Assembly: GCA_013397455.1 (NCBI GenBank)
Contig: VYZB01000328.1
Location: 158,063 to 222,062, forward strand
Length of the DNA: 64,000 bases
Reading direction: 5' to 3'
Origin: Crotophaga sulcirostris
Lineage: Eukaryota > Chordata > Aves > Cuculiformes > Crotophagidae
Within the stretch, counting starts at the first letter, position 1. The number at the start of each line of letters is the position of its first letter. Shown here piece after piece: positions 1 through 13,734 of the stretch. Both the position numbers and the translations under genes were made by a program. The notes under the pieces are model-generated. The model was not told the origin of the DNA, searched no databases, and saw only the letters and a program-made list of their open reading frames with translations.

Positions 1-640
1 CTCTGGCCAAAGTCCAGTTGTGGCTTTAATACAAGATAATACGTTACTTCTCTCCTTCCCTGAATCCTATGAGGGCAGCTGTTTAAACATTTATCATTAA
101 ATGTTTCAATAAAGAAAGCTCACTGTAGTACAATGAGGCTATTTGAGCCCTTAGTTTTGTTTCCCGGACCTATAGAACACATGTGGGTTTAGGTGGGGTT
201 CATCCCCTTGTCCCACACTTGGCTTAATTTGCTCACATTCATGGTAAATACCTCACTAATATATTTTTTTTTCTGTGTGTTCCTGATTCTTTACAGACTG
301 GTTCAGCGAATTCAAAGCAGTGGCAGAGAATCAGCACATTGGGGAAAGACCTCCTTACAGCTGAATCAAGGAGAAATTGAACCAGAAGACAGCTGGCTTG
401 CTTGTTCATGCTGTTTCCAACTGTTCTTCATATCCAATCTCCCTCATTCACTTCACAGATTCATTCAGCCTATCCTCATCCAAGGATGTTGTGGATGTTA
501 CCAGTCTATATGAGACCAAAGAAGCCAGAGAAACTTCCTGACATATAAATGCACTGAGTCACTAAACATGTCGAAACTCCTTAAAGTTCTGGCAGTTCTT
601 GAGCAGCAAATAGTTGGATTTGGGAGAGTCATGACCTTTC

Positions 641-875
641 ACACAGTTTCACAGTATAACCAGGTTGGAAGAGACCTCCAAGATCATCAAGTCCAACCTA
701 TAAGCCAACACTAACACCACCTCATCACCTAAACCATGGCACTCAGTGCCTCATCCAATCTTCCCTTAAACACTTCAAGGGTCGGCGATTCCACCACCTC
801 CCTGGGCAGCGCATTCCAGTGGCCAATCACCCTTTCAGTGTAGAACTTCTTCCTAACATCAACCTTGACAACTTC
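641..875 (-). mobile_element. CR1 LINE fragment, 3' end
   Basis: The plus strand reads as the reverse complement of a CR1 3' end. It begins with a degenerate CACAGT-type tail, then the GGTTGGAAGAGACCTCC block, then GTCCAACC, the CACTCAGTGCCTCA block and a 'caccacctccctgggcag' block. It is 5'-truncated near 875. It differs from the other copies at many positions, so it is one of the older insertions of this subfamily. Confidence 0.9.
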
Positions 876-2610
876 TTACAAGTTTTCCTGTAGATTTTTT
901 TTGTCACTGCTAGAGACAGTACATCAGGAGAGATGAACCTTTGCACTGAGGTGGTATGGCCACTCTCATATCCACAGGAGCTCACTTAGGAAGGGATCCA
1001 GGGTCCCTCTCCCATGCTCCAGAAGGGATAGCTGTCTGTTGATTTCACACCAAGACACCAAGAACCACCGTTTGAATGACTTTCCAACCTGAACCAGGCA
1101 GAAGTCAATAATCTAAAAATGCAAAACTCTGATTGCCACTATCAGAGGTCCTGCAGGGTTGTGGATCTCCTCTGTGTTCTGGAAACACATTTCAGGAAAG
1201 GTTTGACTCTCCCTGAGAAGGCAGATTATTAACTGCCATTGTGGACCTAATGGCACATGTTTGAAGGCTCTCAGGTTACCTACACTATTGTAGTGCAGCA
1301 GGAAACATCATGGTCAGACAGTCTGCACCCAGCGCTAAGCTGAGCCTCTGTTTGCCTTTCAACAGCCTAATTTCTTCAGTTTGGATGGCTGAAATGAGGC
1401 AGATAATGCTGTACTTAATGACCTATTTAATGGCCCATTTTCCAGAAGTGATGAGAACTTAAAATTATCCCTGTGCTCAGCATGAACTGTGGCTGCTAAA
1501 CAATCAAAAAGTCGAGGCTAGGCATTCAGATATCTCATTTTAAATGGGTAAAAGTAAAAAACTGTAGCCTTAGATCCTTGTCCTTCCTGCAATACGGTTA
1601 AATATAGATACATCAAAATAAAACACGTCTTCCCTTTGACTTTCATGGGGCTACCAGTGCGAGCTGGGAGAGCTGGTCTTTCCCAAAAGCAGAGCAGCTC
1701 CAGCCAGTGGCTCAGTAACTGCTGCACACTGTGGCCCTCTTCTGCATCATACAAGGTGTCCACAGATAGTCTGCCAGTCCCTGCTGAGAGTGCAGGATGC
1801 CCAATGGTACAAATCCATGATCCCATTCACTGGAAAGCTCTAGATTTTACAACCTCCTTGGAGCTATTGGGCTCTATGTGGGACATTTGCACAACTCAAA
1901 AGGCAGTTATCATTTCTCAGAAGCAAGGCCTTTGTTGCTTTTCGCTCAGGATTGGACGTACTGATGTGCTATTTATGAGCTGACTTACCATCTCAGGGTA
2001 AAGCCCTATGGATTGAAAAGCATTTCCCATGTAGGAAAAAACTATACTGGCAATCTGGAGAGGGAAACTCTGCTGCTTGTATGAAATCGCTTGTCAGCCC
2101 AGTGCAGATTTTTTCCACCTGAACATCAATTCACCTTTATGGCACCAGGTACACCTGACAGCAGCCAAACTGTTTCTGCCATGTAAGCTAAGCTGCAGTG
2201 ACCTTCATCCTCCACATGAGTAGGACTTAATAAGCAGCAGGGTATGGAAAGACAGAGACAGGCTGCAGACATTGATTTGAATGTTGATAGTCAAAAACTT
2301 CTGTTTAAAAATTTGTTCTTACGTCTGTGAAGAATAGAGGAAAGTTTTTTTAATTATTTCACTCCAAAATGGATCACTTAGGATTAGAGTCTCTTTTATT
2401 CAACAGATCTTGAATTCTACCATTTGTTTTAGAAATACATAAACATTTCTGCTCTTAATTTCATGAACCTTAGTTTTCAACAAGATGTTGAGAATAAGGA
2501 AGTTCAAGAGCACAAATCTTAAGTTTAAAGAGTCAGAGCTTCTTGCTGGATAAGCACTCTGCAATGGCATTTTAGTGCACACTGAGAAAAGCTTACTTTT
2601 GGGACAGCAT

Positions 2611-3118
2611 CACAGTATTACAAGATTGGGAAGGACCTCTGAGAACATCGAGTCCAACTTATAACCCAACACCAACACCAACCCATCATCTAAACCATGG
2701 CACTGAGTGCCTCAGCCAATCTCCTCTTAAACACCTCCAGGGTTGGCGACTCCACCACCTCCCTGGGCAGCACATTCCAATGGCCAATCACCCTTTCAGG
2801 GAAGAACTTTTTCCTAATATCAAACCTAAACTTTCCCTGACAAAGCTTGAGTCCATGTCCTCTAGTTCTGTCCCTGGTCACCTGAGAGAAGAGACCAACC
2901 CCTGCCTGACTACAACCTCCTTTTAGGCAGTTGTAGAGAGCAATAAGGTCACCCCTGAGCCTCCTCTTCTCCAGGCTAAACAGCCCCAGCTCCCTCAGTC
3001 GCTCCTCACAGGGCTTGTGCTCCAAACCCTTCCCCATCTTCGTTGCTCTCCTCTGGACACACTTCAGTGTCTTGACATCTTTCTCCAACTGAGGGGCCCA
3101 GTATGAACAGAACATACT
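2611..3118 (-). mobile_element. CR1 LINE fragment with open reverse-transcriptase tail
   Basis: This is the longest CR1 copy in the window, about 510 bp, 3' end at the left. On the minus strand about 140 codons remain open (frame 2690-3127). They encode the C-terminal end of the CR1 reverse transcriptase, recognisable by [34 protein letters not shown] and [22 protein letters not shown]. The frame is uninterrupted to the natural stop, so the insertion is fairly young. The 5' truncation falls just before WAPQ. It is not a host gene and cannot move on its own, because the endonuclease and the catalytic part of the RT are missing. Confidence 0.95.
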
Positions 3119-6100
3119 CCTACACATTTACAAATTAAAGTTCCATTGGTAGCTTTCAATACCCTGTTTAAGGTGAGTTTTCTCAATCTGTTGAGGACAC
3201 TGTCATGCCAATAAAAATATTCATTTGCAATCTCCAGGTTTCACTCACCCAGTGTCCTCCTCTGCCTTCTCAGTTGATTTTTCCCCACTTATCTCGAGAC
3301 GGAATTCAAGCGGTGGTTCCTGATCTGCCGCGCAGGATGAATGACTGAGCAAACGTCCAAATCACTTCATACTTTAGGGATTTTCACTCCAGAAGAGAAA
3401 AAAATAGGTACTTTAACTCATGATGGGCTTGGTGAGGATGAAAAAGTAACTTCAGTTTGTTACCTCAGCACAGAGGGACATGGTATGAAGCAACCAGGAA
3501 GCGTGTCCAATACTGATAAAAGGAGATATTTTTTCGCACAATTTCAAGGTAAACATGACCTTCTGTGCAAGAGCACGATAACTCCCTAAGGGATGCTGGA
3601 TTGCAAAAAGCAATCAGAAATTCAAGAAGGAAACTACATGCTATCTACAAAGATCCGAGCTCTGCATCTTGGATTATGTGAGTCACAGTTGGCTGGGAGA
3701 CTGTTCTGGGGAAAATGGCTGAGTGTATTTTTTCCCTTTGGCACCTCTAAGTAATGAGATGCATGGCTAGGTGGATGCTGGATTACAAATACCCTTGCCC
3801 TGACCTCAAAAGATACTCTTACATAAGCAAAACAAGATCAAAGATTCCAACGCTGTGGTCCAAAACCAGAAACAAGAATTCCTGTCTCTGGCCAAACCAG
3901 GTAATCATGAGGCATTTCAGTAATTCCCTGAGCCAAGCTAATTTCAGCAGTTGGGTTGGGACTGTCCAGTGCTGTTCCTGCAAACAGTACCCAGAGCATC
4001 ATGAGAAACAGACAAGTAACCTCCTTTAGGCTGCAGAATTGCTTTGAAGAGACCTGCTTTGCCCTCTAGTGACTATTAAGCATAAAACAGGAAATTGCAC
4101 ACGGTTTATTTTGATTAGTAAAATTCAGATCCTATTGCATATACTGGTTGGCAGACAAGCAGTGATGTTGTTTGGCCTAACTGAGAATATCCCTCTCCTG
4201 AGGCATCCTATTCACTACTTTTTCTGGGAGGCATGTGGAATGGAGTAAGCGAAGGAGATGCTATTCTGAAAAGTTGAGAACAGTCACCCTAATTTGGGGA
4301 ATGAATGTCCGAGTGAATTGTAAAGGAAAATCCTCCAGGGCTGATGGTATTTCTAGGCTGTACATGCCTTGGAACTGAAAAGAGGCTATTTGGGGGAAAA
4401 AGGAATAGATGAATAATGGAAGCAAAAATAGTTGCTCCAAATTCCTTTCCAAAGCCGTGTTGCCTACAAATCGCTTGGAAACAATCGGCAATTCATTGGA
4501 ACATGAGCTCATATTTTGTCATCTATGCGGATGTAGACTTTGTGATCTATAGTCTAAGTGGCTATAAAAAGAGCTTTTGGTTCAAAAAATAATAACACAG
4601 ATCTTTGTTTAAACAGTAGTCAGAAAAGAGAGGAATTACAGTAGATATCTAGATAGTTGCCATTGCTAAGCTATATGGAAAACAAACCCTTTGAAAACCC
4701 TGTCTGGAGAACTCTTCTCCTTTAAACTTAAGAATAAATACTAGTATTTTAGATTTTGAAAATGCTAGTCTGTCTTTGCTAAATCAGAAAGACTTTTGTT
4801 ACAATCCAAGACGATCAAAGAAGGCAAGTAGAGTTTGATTCCTCAGTATCACAGCAGTAAAAAGAAATCAAATTTCTGTTTGGAGACTCTTATACAGTCA
4901 GCTCTTTTGGTTAAAAAATAGGCTTACGGTCATGCAATGGAAAAATAGTTTTCTGTGTTTTTATATGGAAACTGTCTGTTTTACCAAAAATCAAACTCAA
5001 TCTAGATGCTTTAATAAGTAAATATCAGTATTTTCCCAAATACTCAGACAAGAACATTTAGAAAGGTGCTTTCAGTACTAATATTCACTAAACAAAAAAA
5101 GATTGGGCACCATAAATGAACTTTAATGGAAAACTTAAGCCCAGAATTAGTCTTGAGCTTTTGTGCAAAAATTGATTAACAGAAATATTCCAGGCAGGCG
5201 GGGAGCCATTCTCTCTCACCCCTCACTAGAGTAAGTAAAAACCCCAAAAAACTCCAATTCACAAATCACCACAACAACAAGGAAAAACCCAAGGTAAGTG
5301 ACCTGATGGAGGAGGGGAAAATAGTGTGCATGATCCTACCTTGAGAGCAATAAGGCTTTCAATGCTTTTTCTCTCTGCCATGTCGTAAGTGAACTGAGGA
5401 GTGATGCTCTAACGAGCGCTGCCTCGCGAGCAATGGTCCTGAGCAGCTGGGCAGAGAAGTGCTAATATTCCTGTCATTCGTCTGGTACATTTGCATGTCA
5501 CCAGTGTCATTATACAATAAGCTCACTTCTCATGTTCTAAACATAACAGATGAGGCTGGAAACTGTAATACAGATCTTTAAAGATCAGCACCCATGAGAC
5601 CACTGCAGACCAAATACATAATCAAAAAGCACTATATGAAGGGGGAGATAGTCCAGAACAAAGGGCTAGATCTCCCTTTCACTGAATCTTGAACAGCATT
5701 TTTCTTCAAACCTAGACAAAGATTAAACACAAATAAGGGTTTTATAAACTCCCCATAGCTTTTTTAGATTTTTGAGTCAAAAGCCATCTCAGCTAGATAT
5801 GCCCTCTAACAGTGAAGTGTTTCTGTGAGCCAAATCTGATCTCTTAGTCCAGCCCTGTGGGTACACGCCCAGTGTCATCCGACGAGTAAACCTCCTTCTT
5901 CTTCCATAAGCTATTGCAATGCTTTCTATAACATCTATAGAGAGAAAATAAGTATAATCTTGAACTAAATTCCAGCTGGGGAGAACTGCTTTGCCTATCT
6001 CCAGGTTTTTGGGAGAAAGGTACCATGACTTGGAGGGTTTCAGCATTTTCTCATCCTCTCTACCAGAGTTCCATTCAAATTGGTAAGCATTAGAAAGCCT

Positions 6101-7469
6101 GCTTGACAAGATCTGACATCTAAATTGAATGTCCAGGCCTCAGATTCCAGGGATTTGATTGAAAAGCCAATAAGATTGCCTCTTGTTAACTTGTGGGCTG
6201 TAAAACCGGCTGTGTGCTCCTCCAAATAAGGGCTTCTTTGTGCATCATTGTGTAATGCTTGCCACAGGGTTGATGTGGGCCAGGTCATAAACAACTTCTG
6301 CATAAATATCTTTAGTAAATAATTTCCAGTCTCTTGAGATATACAGGAAAACCTGAAGTGTGTGTATCTGCTTGTGAAGTAGGTGGGGGAAGCCAGAAGA
6401 GCTCCCATCCTGAGCGCAGAGCAAGTATCACAGCTCTCCCAGTACACACATTAATGCAATAGGAGTTGGCACCTCCATGTATGAGTGTCCAAAGCAAGCA
6501 AGACATCTCAAAAGAGCTGCCTTATCGAGGTGGCAAGGTGTGCTGCCCTGTGGTAGGAATGTGGATGAACCCTGTGCCCACGACAGGGAGATGCCAGGAG
6601 AAGTAGACTGAGCAGGACTATCCACAGCCTAACCCCCTTGCTGCCACCCTCTCTGAAGGGCCTTCTGCCAGCTTTCCTGGTGTATGCTGAATGCAGAGGG
6701 AAGTGCAAGCTGCTGTTTGTGTTTCCTATGAGGATAACTTGCCTTTTAGGCTGTACCTGAAGGGCACTGTGTGACTCCATCTATAGCAAACACCACTAAT
6801 CTCCGTAGACAATTGTCCAGCCCTGGAAAGCAAGGGTTAGCAGGAAAGCACAGTGGTTAGATCACTGCAGCTTCAAGAAGAAAGTGAACCTCTCACCCTT
6901 ATGTATGAAGTCATATACTAGGAGTCCAATCATCTCTGAAAAAGCAGAGAAGGCTGAAAGAATCTACTCATATATCCCCCCCTGACACTCCACAACCACT
7001 TCAGAAGGGTGTGGTATGTTCACAGTGTGTTAATCAGCCTGTATTAGCTACAGCTGGTGGCACAGAGGGGAAGGTACAAACTAGCTATGGATTTCACATG
7101 TATTTACTGATTATCTGACTACTTCTGTGCAAAGCAAGTCATGAATTTAATGTCAGGCTTGTGCAAGATTATGCATGCATCTCTGCAAAATTGAAGGGAC
7201 CAGCAGAGACAGTGCAATAAATAGTCAGGATGGAGGGGGGGGAAGTTAAAGGCTATTAGGCACACGAGTTAAAACAGCTATTTGGCACTTAATGGGACAT
7301 GAGGATACATAGGAGAGAGCGATCTTGTCTAGTCAGCTCTGCAGGTACTGGCAATCTGGATCCCCAAAGCTCAAGAGGAGCTCATTTTGAAAGTGTCAGG
7401 AAGCACTGGCATGTTTGCCTTCAATTTTTCCATAGAGACGATGCAGAATCTGTATTTCAACTGAACGAA

Positions 7470-7483
7470 CTAAAAAAAAAAAA
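7470..7483. repeat. Poly-A tract
   Basis: A run of about 14 A residues on the plus strand. It is a simple low-complexity tract, with no element recognised next to it. Confidence 0.8.
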
Positions 7484-8306
7484 AAACAAGATTTTTCCCT
7501 CTACAATGAATCTCTGTATAACCAGGGACAATTACCTAGAGTTAGGTACCTTGAACTACTCAGATATCCGTCTATTGTTTTCCATAGGGAGATAATAAAT
7601 CCTACTGCTCCATAGTGATGAGCAGGAATGGTGATCTCTGGTGAGCTTCACTTCCACTGCCTACTTCTAAAGCAGGCATATGCTGACATACCTAAACACA
7701 ACTCTGCTTCTCAGGCACTTCTGTGAGAGATTGCTTGCATGGCTGTATTCCTGGCTATAGACACAGCTGCAATTAACAAGCATTGACAGATTAGTTAATG
7801 GGGTGACCCTTAAGGGAATTGCTTGAGACAGTAAAGGAGTTGCTGCAGCTAGGCCTTATTGCATGGATTCTCTCTGCCACCTACTAGCAATGCTACTTAA
7901 TTATTTGGTGCTTTCTATTTTCAAAAATGAAGGAAAATATTAATGTCCAGCATTAATACTGTCTGTTCTGCTTTTGTAGGCAGGGATGAGAGCTGGCAAG
8001 AGCTTCTAGCTATCCTGAGTTAGAAGGGGAGGGAAGTTACAGCAAATGGTGTTTGAAAAGAAAGGGCAAATGCCAACCTGAGAGGAAAGCAATGAAAATC
8101 AAATAATGCAGTAGTTATTCCAACTGAGCAATAAAGGTGACCTCAGTTAATGGGTGATGCTGCTAAAGTGCCAGCCAGGCATCTGTGAATTCTCAACAAT
8201 AGTCCTGGAGCTTGCTTTGGGGCAAGTTGTTACCTTCAGGCTCTGAAGTGAGTGGCCACCTTGTAGTACTGTAGTGGAGAGCTGCTGTCTGCCAAGTGCT
8301 GTATTT

Positions 8307-8353
8307 AAAAAACAAACAAACAAAAAACCCCAAACAACACAAAAACCCCAAAA
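8307..8353. repeat. A/C-rich low-complexity tract
   Basis: The plus strand is almost only A and C here (AAACAAACAAAC followed by AAACCCC-type runs). It is simple sequence. A minus-strand frame that crosses it (8147-8368) is explained by the biased composition rather than by coding. Confidence 0.7.
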
Positions 8354-10823
8354 CTCTACCATAAACAAAAGTACAACTGGAAAAGCCAGGATGAATGCAT
8401 TTTTTTTTTAACTGGAATGATGTAATCTATTTTCCCTGCCCTATCTCTCCTTGTTCCATCTTTTTTCGTAACTTCACCTACCAGAGACTAAATATAAGCT
8501 ACCCACCAAACTGAAACAGCCTGTGACAGGAGGTGACACCCTGCAGGCTGCTTGGATCTGGATGTTCTGCTTTTATGCTGGTGACTGGCAGACAGGATTC
8601 TGCACATAGATTTGGACCTCTCTTGTTGATGAAGTCACTGCTCAAAAGCATCTGTTGTGTTGACCTCCTCACTGTGTGCCTGCCCAAACAGGGGAGACTT
8701 GGTGTACCTTCAGAAACTTTACTGTCAGGCTGTGTATGGCAGCTGGCAGCACACAAAATAATAAGAGTAGAGCCTCCACAGAGCAAAAAAATGTCTCCTG
8801 ACATCTGTGTAGCACCTGACACATACTTCCTTACCTGTGGAGGATGGAGAGAAAGAATATGCTAGAGACTGAATTGTCCAGCTACTGTTAAAGCAAGCAG
8901 GTTTAAGGGTAGGAGGCAATCTGCTCTACTTCAGTGACAAATAAGTGACAGAAAGGAAACAAGCAGATACAATCACATGGTGAGACCCAACCACCTGCTA
9001 AGTCTGTCTCAGTCTAATAATCAGGTTGGTGTGCAGAGCAGCTGGAAATATTTGGATGCATGACAATGGTTATCAGGAAGCTTCATATAGAGTCAAGAAA
9101 TAGGTGCAGCTAAATTAGAAACGAGGACGTGAAGCTAAATCTAATGGTCTAATTTACAAGGTGGTGACCGTGGGTCCCCCCAGGGCATAAAATTCTTGTA
9201 AGAGGAGTTGTAAGCAGCTCAGTCTCACTGAGTAAAGTGTTAGGTTTGGAGTGAGCTCAGACGTCTTCCCAGTGATGTCTGTGCAAGAGAACTTGGCAGG
9301 AGGGAGAGAAAGTGTGTGGGAGAGTTCTGGCTCACTGATAAGAACAAAGCAAAACAGAGGTGCAAGATGTCCCCAGAGAAAAGGGTAATTTAGTCCAGTT
9401 AATTTGGTCTACTTCCATACATCACAAAACAAGCAAAAATAAATACTTAAAATTTGAATGATACAAATATATTCTGCTAAACTGACATTTATTAAATTCT
9501 GTCCTTGAAGACCTCAAGGGAAAAGGGAGGATGAAGTGAAGCAAGCAGAAAACTATCACCTAGCATTAATAACAGCAGCCCTGTATAGGGTCCAGTGGTT
9601 ATTTCGGGAGCTGGGTAGTAACTGGTTGTTGATGTAACCCAGATGCCCTCACTTTTCTCCATTCAGATCTAGCTTTGTGTCAAATGCTGGGCAAAAGTAC
9701 AGCAACTGAGCAGTTAAATTAATTAAAATGTAAGCATGAACGGAGCGGAATTTTATTTCACTGGCAATAGCATGCATTGAAAGAGCATGAGAAAAGCAGG
9801 AGGTGTAGATTGCTGTCTTCAGAGACATCTCCATTTGTGTTGGCAATGTACAGAAGGAAAGGTGTAGTAAGGTGTTACCCACAAGCCAAGTTCTTGGACC
9901 TGATACACAAATCTGAGTGAGATTTGAGGAGCTGATACAATCTGATATACAAACGTGTTGATTTTTTCCAGTTAGCTGTAAGAATACAGCTGAAGGCTTT
10001 TCAGTTGCTAGAGGGTTGGTCGAGGAGCTCATGATATCACTAGCCTAATTCTTTCATAAATCTTAGAAAACTGGGAAGCTGCAGATATTTAAAACTGAGA
10101 GTGCTGGGCCAGCAGGCAGAAAAGGGTAAGTGTGATAACTGATGGAAATCTGAGGGTGTGTTTATAATGGAAGCTGTTTTTCTAAAGGAAAATGCTGTTT
10201 TCATTTAAGTTGAAGTGCCTTAAAAGATACTAGTCTTAACAAAATATGCTATAAGCAAACCAGAAGTGAAATACAAACGTGTTTAACACTCTTAGTATAG
10301 CACATTTTGAACTTCATTTAAGAAACTTTTCAAAACATGTTTGTGTTAAAGAACATAGAAGTTAAAGTAAAAATCAAATGTTTTTCTTTTGCTATGGATG
10401 TAGATTGCTAAGAAAACTTTGACAGGATCTTGTGCTATTTGTGCTCTGTTTGATGACATGAGAGGAATAATAAAAAAAAAATTGACAAAACAAAGGGATT
10501 TCTTATGAATGGGAAATTCAAGTTCTTTGTGAATCTGTATGGGTGACTGCAAACTCATTCCGCGACTGACCAGTATGGAATTGCCCACATATGGACTCTC
10601 AAGGTGTCAGCATAATTAATTCGTAGCTGGTAAACATGGATTGATGGAAGCACATATTCCCAAATGACATTTTTCCATCAATAGTATCTCCAGTTTGTCT
10701 GGTCACTGCAAGCACATAGATGTGACATGGTTTTGCAAGCAAACCCTGTGCACGTTAACAGCAAGAATTTGGTTCTTCATCCATTAACCTATAGATCTCA
10801 GAAGATGAGAACTTGTCGTTGAA

Positions 10824-10956
10824 TATCACAGTATTACAAGGTTGGAAAGGGCCTCTGAGATCATCGAGTCCAACCTATAACCCAACACCAACACCAACCC
10901 ATCATCTAAACCCTGGCACTGAGTGCCTCAGCCAAGTTCCTCTTAAACACCTCCAG
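10824..10956 (-). mobile_element. CR1 LINE fragment, 3' end
   Basis: The plus strand carries ATCACAGTATTACAAGG, then the GGACCTCTGAGATCATCGAG-type block with GGGCCTC in place of GGACCTC, GTCCAACCTATAACCCAAC, and the CACTGAGTGCCTCAGCC block. It ends at 'aacacctccag' where the element is 5'-truncated. It is about 130 bp and belongs to the same subfamily as the copies at 2.6, 40.8 and 41.5 kb. Confidence 0.93.
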
Positions 10957-13710
10957 AATATGTTTCTAATGGCAGTCAATGTCTTCATGACCTGGAGATA
11001 AATAAAATATCATTTGCTAATAAGCATGGCAGAGGGCACAAATAGTGTCTGTCATTGCTGTTTCCCCCTTCACCAAGCACAAAATGTCATCTGGTTTGCC
11101 TGATGAACTGGCCTTAAGCAGACACAGTGCAGCACAACAAAAGAATTCACCTAAGATCGTGCCAGTGAAGTGTCAGGAGCAACTTAGCCATAACACCTCC
11201 TTGGGAAAGGTGTTGGAGTGGACAAGCAGTGAATTCTGGTTTCCAACTGAGGTGTGGTGGCATGAAGAGTCAGTGAGAGGCATCCAACAGCCATGGATTG
11301 GGGTCTTCACTCCCTCACACAGTCTAGGTGACAGGAGAGGCACCTCTGCCTCCTGCAGTCCGAAAACAAGTAAACAGCAAAGAAAAGGAAGAAAAACTTT
11401 TGGAAAACTTGAGAACAAACCTTTCATGGAAAATGGATTACCAGATGATTTGGCATCAGCATGCAAATACCCTGTCCATGGGGGCATGGAAAGAAAAATC
11501 CCTGAAAATCTCTTTGCTGCATCAGAGGAGGGTAGAACAAGAACCCTGCCTGGAAGCAAAAGCCAGGTAAAACAACAGTCAGGCACTGAGGATGAGGCTG
11601 ATTATTCACTTGAACAAATATTGATGAGTTGAAAACCTCTTTGGTGTTTTCAAACCAAATGACTTTGTGGTAGAGATGTTTTACTAAAATAAAAATCATT
11701 AGCCTGATTATAGGCATATCAGTGTAAATGTTGTGTCCCCTGATGCCTGGCCATTATCGTGTCTGGTGTTATGAAGAAATGAACTCATATTCTTTTACAA
11801 ACCATTCTGAAACATTTTTGTGTCTCATTAACATCATTGCAAAAGGGGCCTGAGTGTTTCATTTATTATGTCTTCTTAGAGCTGCAGCCTCTCCCCAGCA
11901 TGCCCAGTAATGGCACATAGCAGGAATTAGAACTTGCCTCTCTCACATGGCTTTGGACAGGCAGCTCCAGAGTCACTCATTCATTAGAGTTTCTCCCTAC
12001 TCCTGCCGCGCTGTTTTAACTCATGCCTTTCCAGAACAGCACCACGTACTCCTGGGTGCTAGATGGGTACCTGGGCGGGGAGCAAGGGAACACCTATGTC
12101 CCCAAGGCTACAACTCCACACTACGGGTGCACCCTCTTGTGTCACCTCATATGGTGTCCCTCACCTGCTTGATGTGACTCTGGGATATACCCTTGCATTG
12201 GGTATGTCACATGGGACAAGCCACACCGGGCAGACACCGTATCAGAGGTGGTGCTGCCCTTAACAGAGGTTTGTCATAGACCAACAGTAGGAGAAAACAA
12301 ATAGATATAAATACAGACCAAAGATTAAGTGTTTGAAGCATTTTTTCCCTGTTTCTGGCATCTGTCAGCTCCTTCATGGTCTTCTCGTATGTCTGCTATA
12401 AATACACTTAGATCAGATGCTCTGAGAACAGCGTCTAGCATTAATAGATGAGAATAAATATCTTGTTGATGTTAGGAAGGTGACATCTAGGTTCTTACAG
12501 ATTAGTGATTTATCCAAGATTTCAGATGTGTGGAGCGGTCTATTATTGACATGTACAGTGAAACTTGCCAGGGAGAGACCTCGTGAGTACCAGAACTTCA
12601 CTAAAGTGAAGACAAGTTGATATTGAGATGGACTAAATGACTTGCCTACATTCTTGAACAGTATACCTAGTACTGTTCAGTGTCCTCATGACACCACCAG
12701 TCCTATACAGATTAAAAATATTCTAGATAACAGTGGAAATACTATACAAATGGCTTTGCACATTACGACCTGGTAGCCTTGTACTGTTGAATGCCATGGG
12801 TAGGATATACAAGGTTGTACGAACGTTTCTATGTTACACTATGGCAGAAATTCTCCATACATCCTGACTGTGATCCCCTCTGAACAGTTCTCTTGAAAGG
12901 ACTGGCTAGGGCAAAGGTGATGGTAATTTTGTTTTAACTTAACCTTGGAGACAATTGTATTTTTATACACAACAGACAAATGCATGAGTACTAGAGAACA
13001 GTGACTACAGCCCATCTGCTCCAGTCAGTGGACATGAACAGGTTTTAACTGGTTTTCAGAGAGCAGAAGCCAAACCCTGTGCAGAGTTTGTTCAGGTCCT
13101 AGAACAGAACCTCGTGCTGGTTCTTGGGGGAATTTCTAACCAAAGTGCTTTGAATGAGAGACAAGAACAGCTGAAATTTGCTCTAGGTTTTAGTCCCTGT
13201 GGTCTTGCTAAGATACCCATCCTTTGGGCTCTGGGAGCTTGGCCTCTTGGGGCAAAGTTCTGTGCACATGGAAACCCACCTCGTCTCAGTGTTTGTTACA
13301 AGAGCAACCAAAGCCCTGGGTCACTTTGACGGGGAGTAAAAAGCGTAGTAAGATTGTACTAGCTCTGTTGAAACAACAGGAGAAGCTATGGTCCTTTTCA
13401 GCTTGCTTTTGTTCTTTCATGAAGAGAAGACAGTTTGCCCAAAAAAAGCTGGACTTGGCCATTCTGTACATCTATTTCAAATTCCAGCTGTTGTTTCCTG
13501 CATCTTTGGACTGCTGTCCTCAACTGAGACAACACCACAATCAAATAAAGGCAAAATTAGTAAATAAAGGCTGTTTAAATGCCAACTAAAAATGGATATG
13601 CTGGCTGTGGAGGTTGACTGATTGCAAATTATTTGTATTTCGTTGTTTACATTTTTAGCTCTACCAGACTCATTGAGGGTACCCTCCCACACCTAGTTGT
13701 AAGCAACCGG

Positions 13711-13734
13711 AACCATTTAACCATTTAACCATTT
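13711..13734. repeat. Short tandem repeat (AACCATTT)x3
   Basis: Three exact head-to-tail copies of the octamer AACCATTT. This is a short microsatellite and may be length-polymorphic. Confidence 0.85.

Noticed and set aside
11045..11632. 195-codon plus-strand open frame, the longest outside IL1RAP and repeats
   Set aside because: No recognisable domain or family. Open frames overlap it on both strands, and no promoter, splice or polyadenylation context stands out. It may be a chance frame. Transcript evidence or a conserved homologue in other birds would change this.
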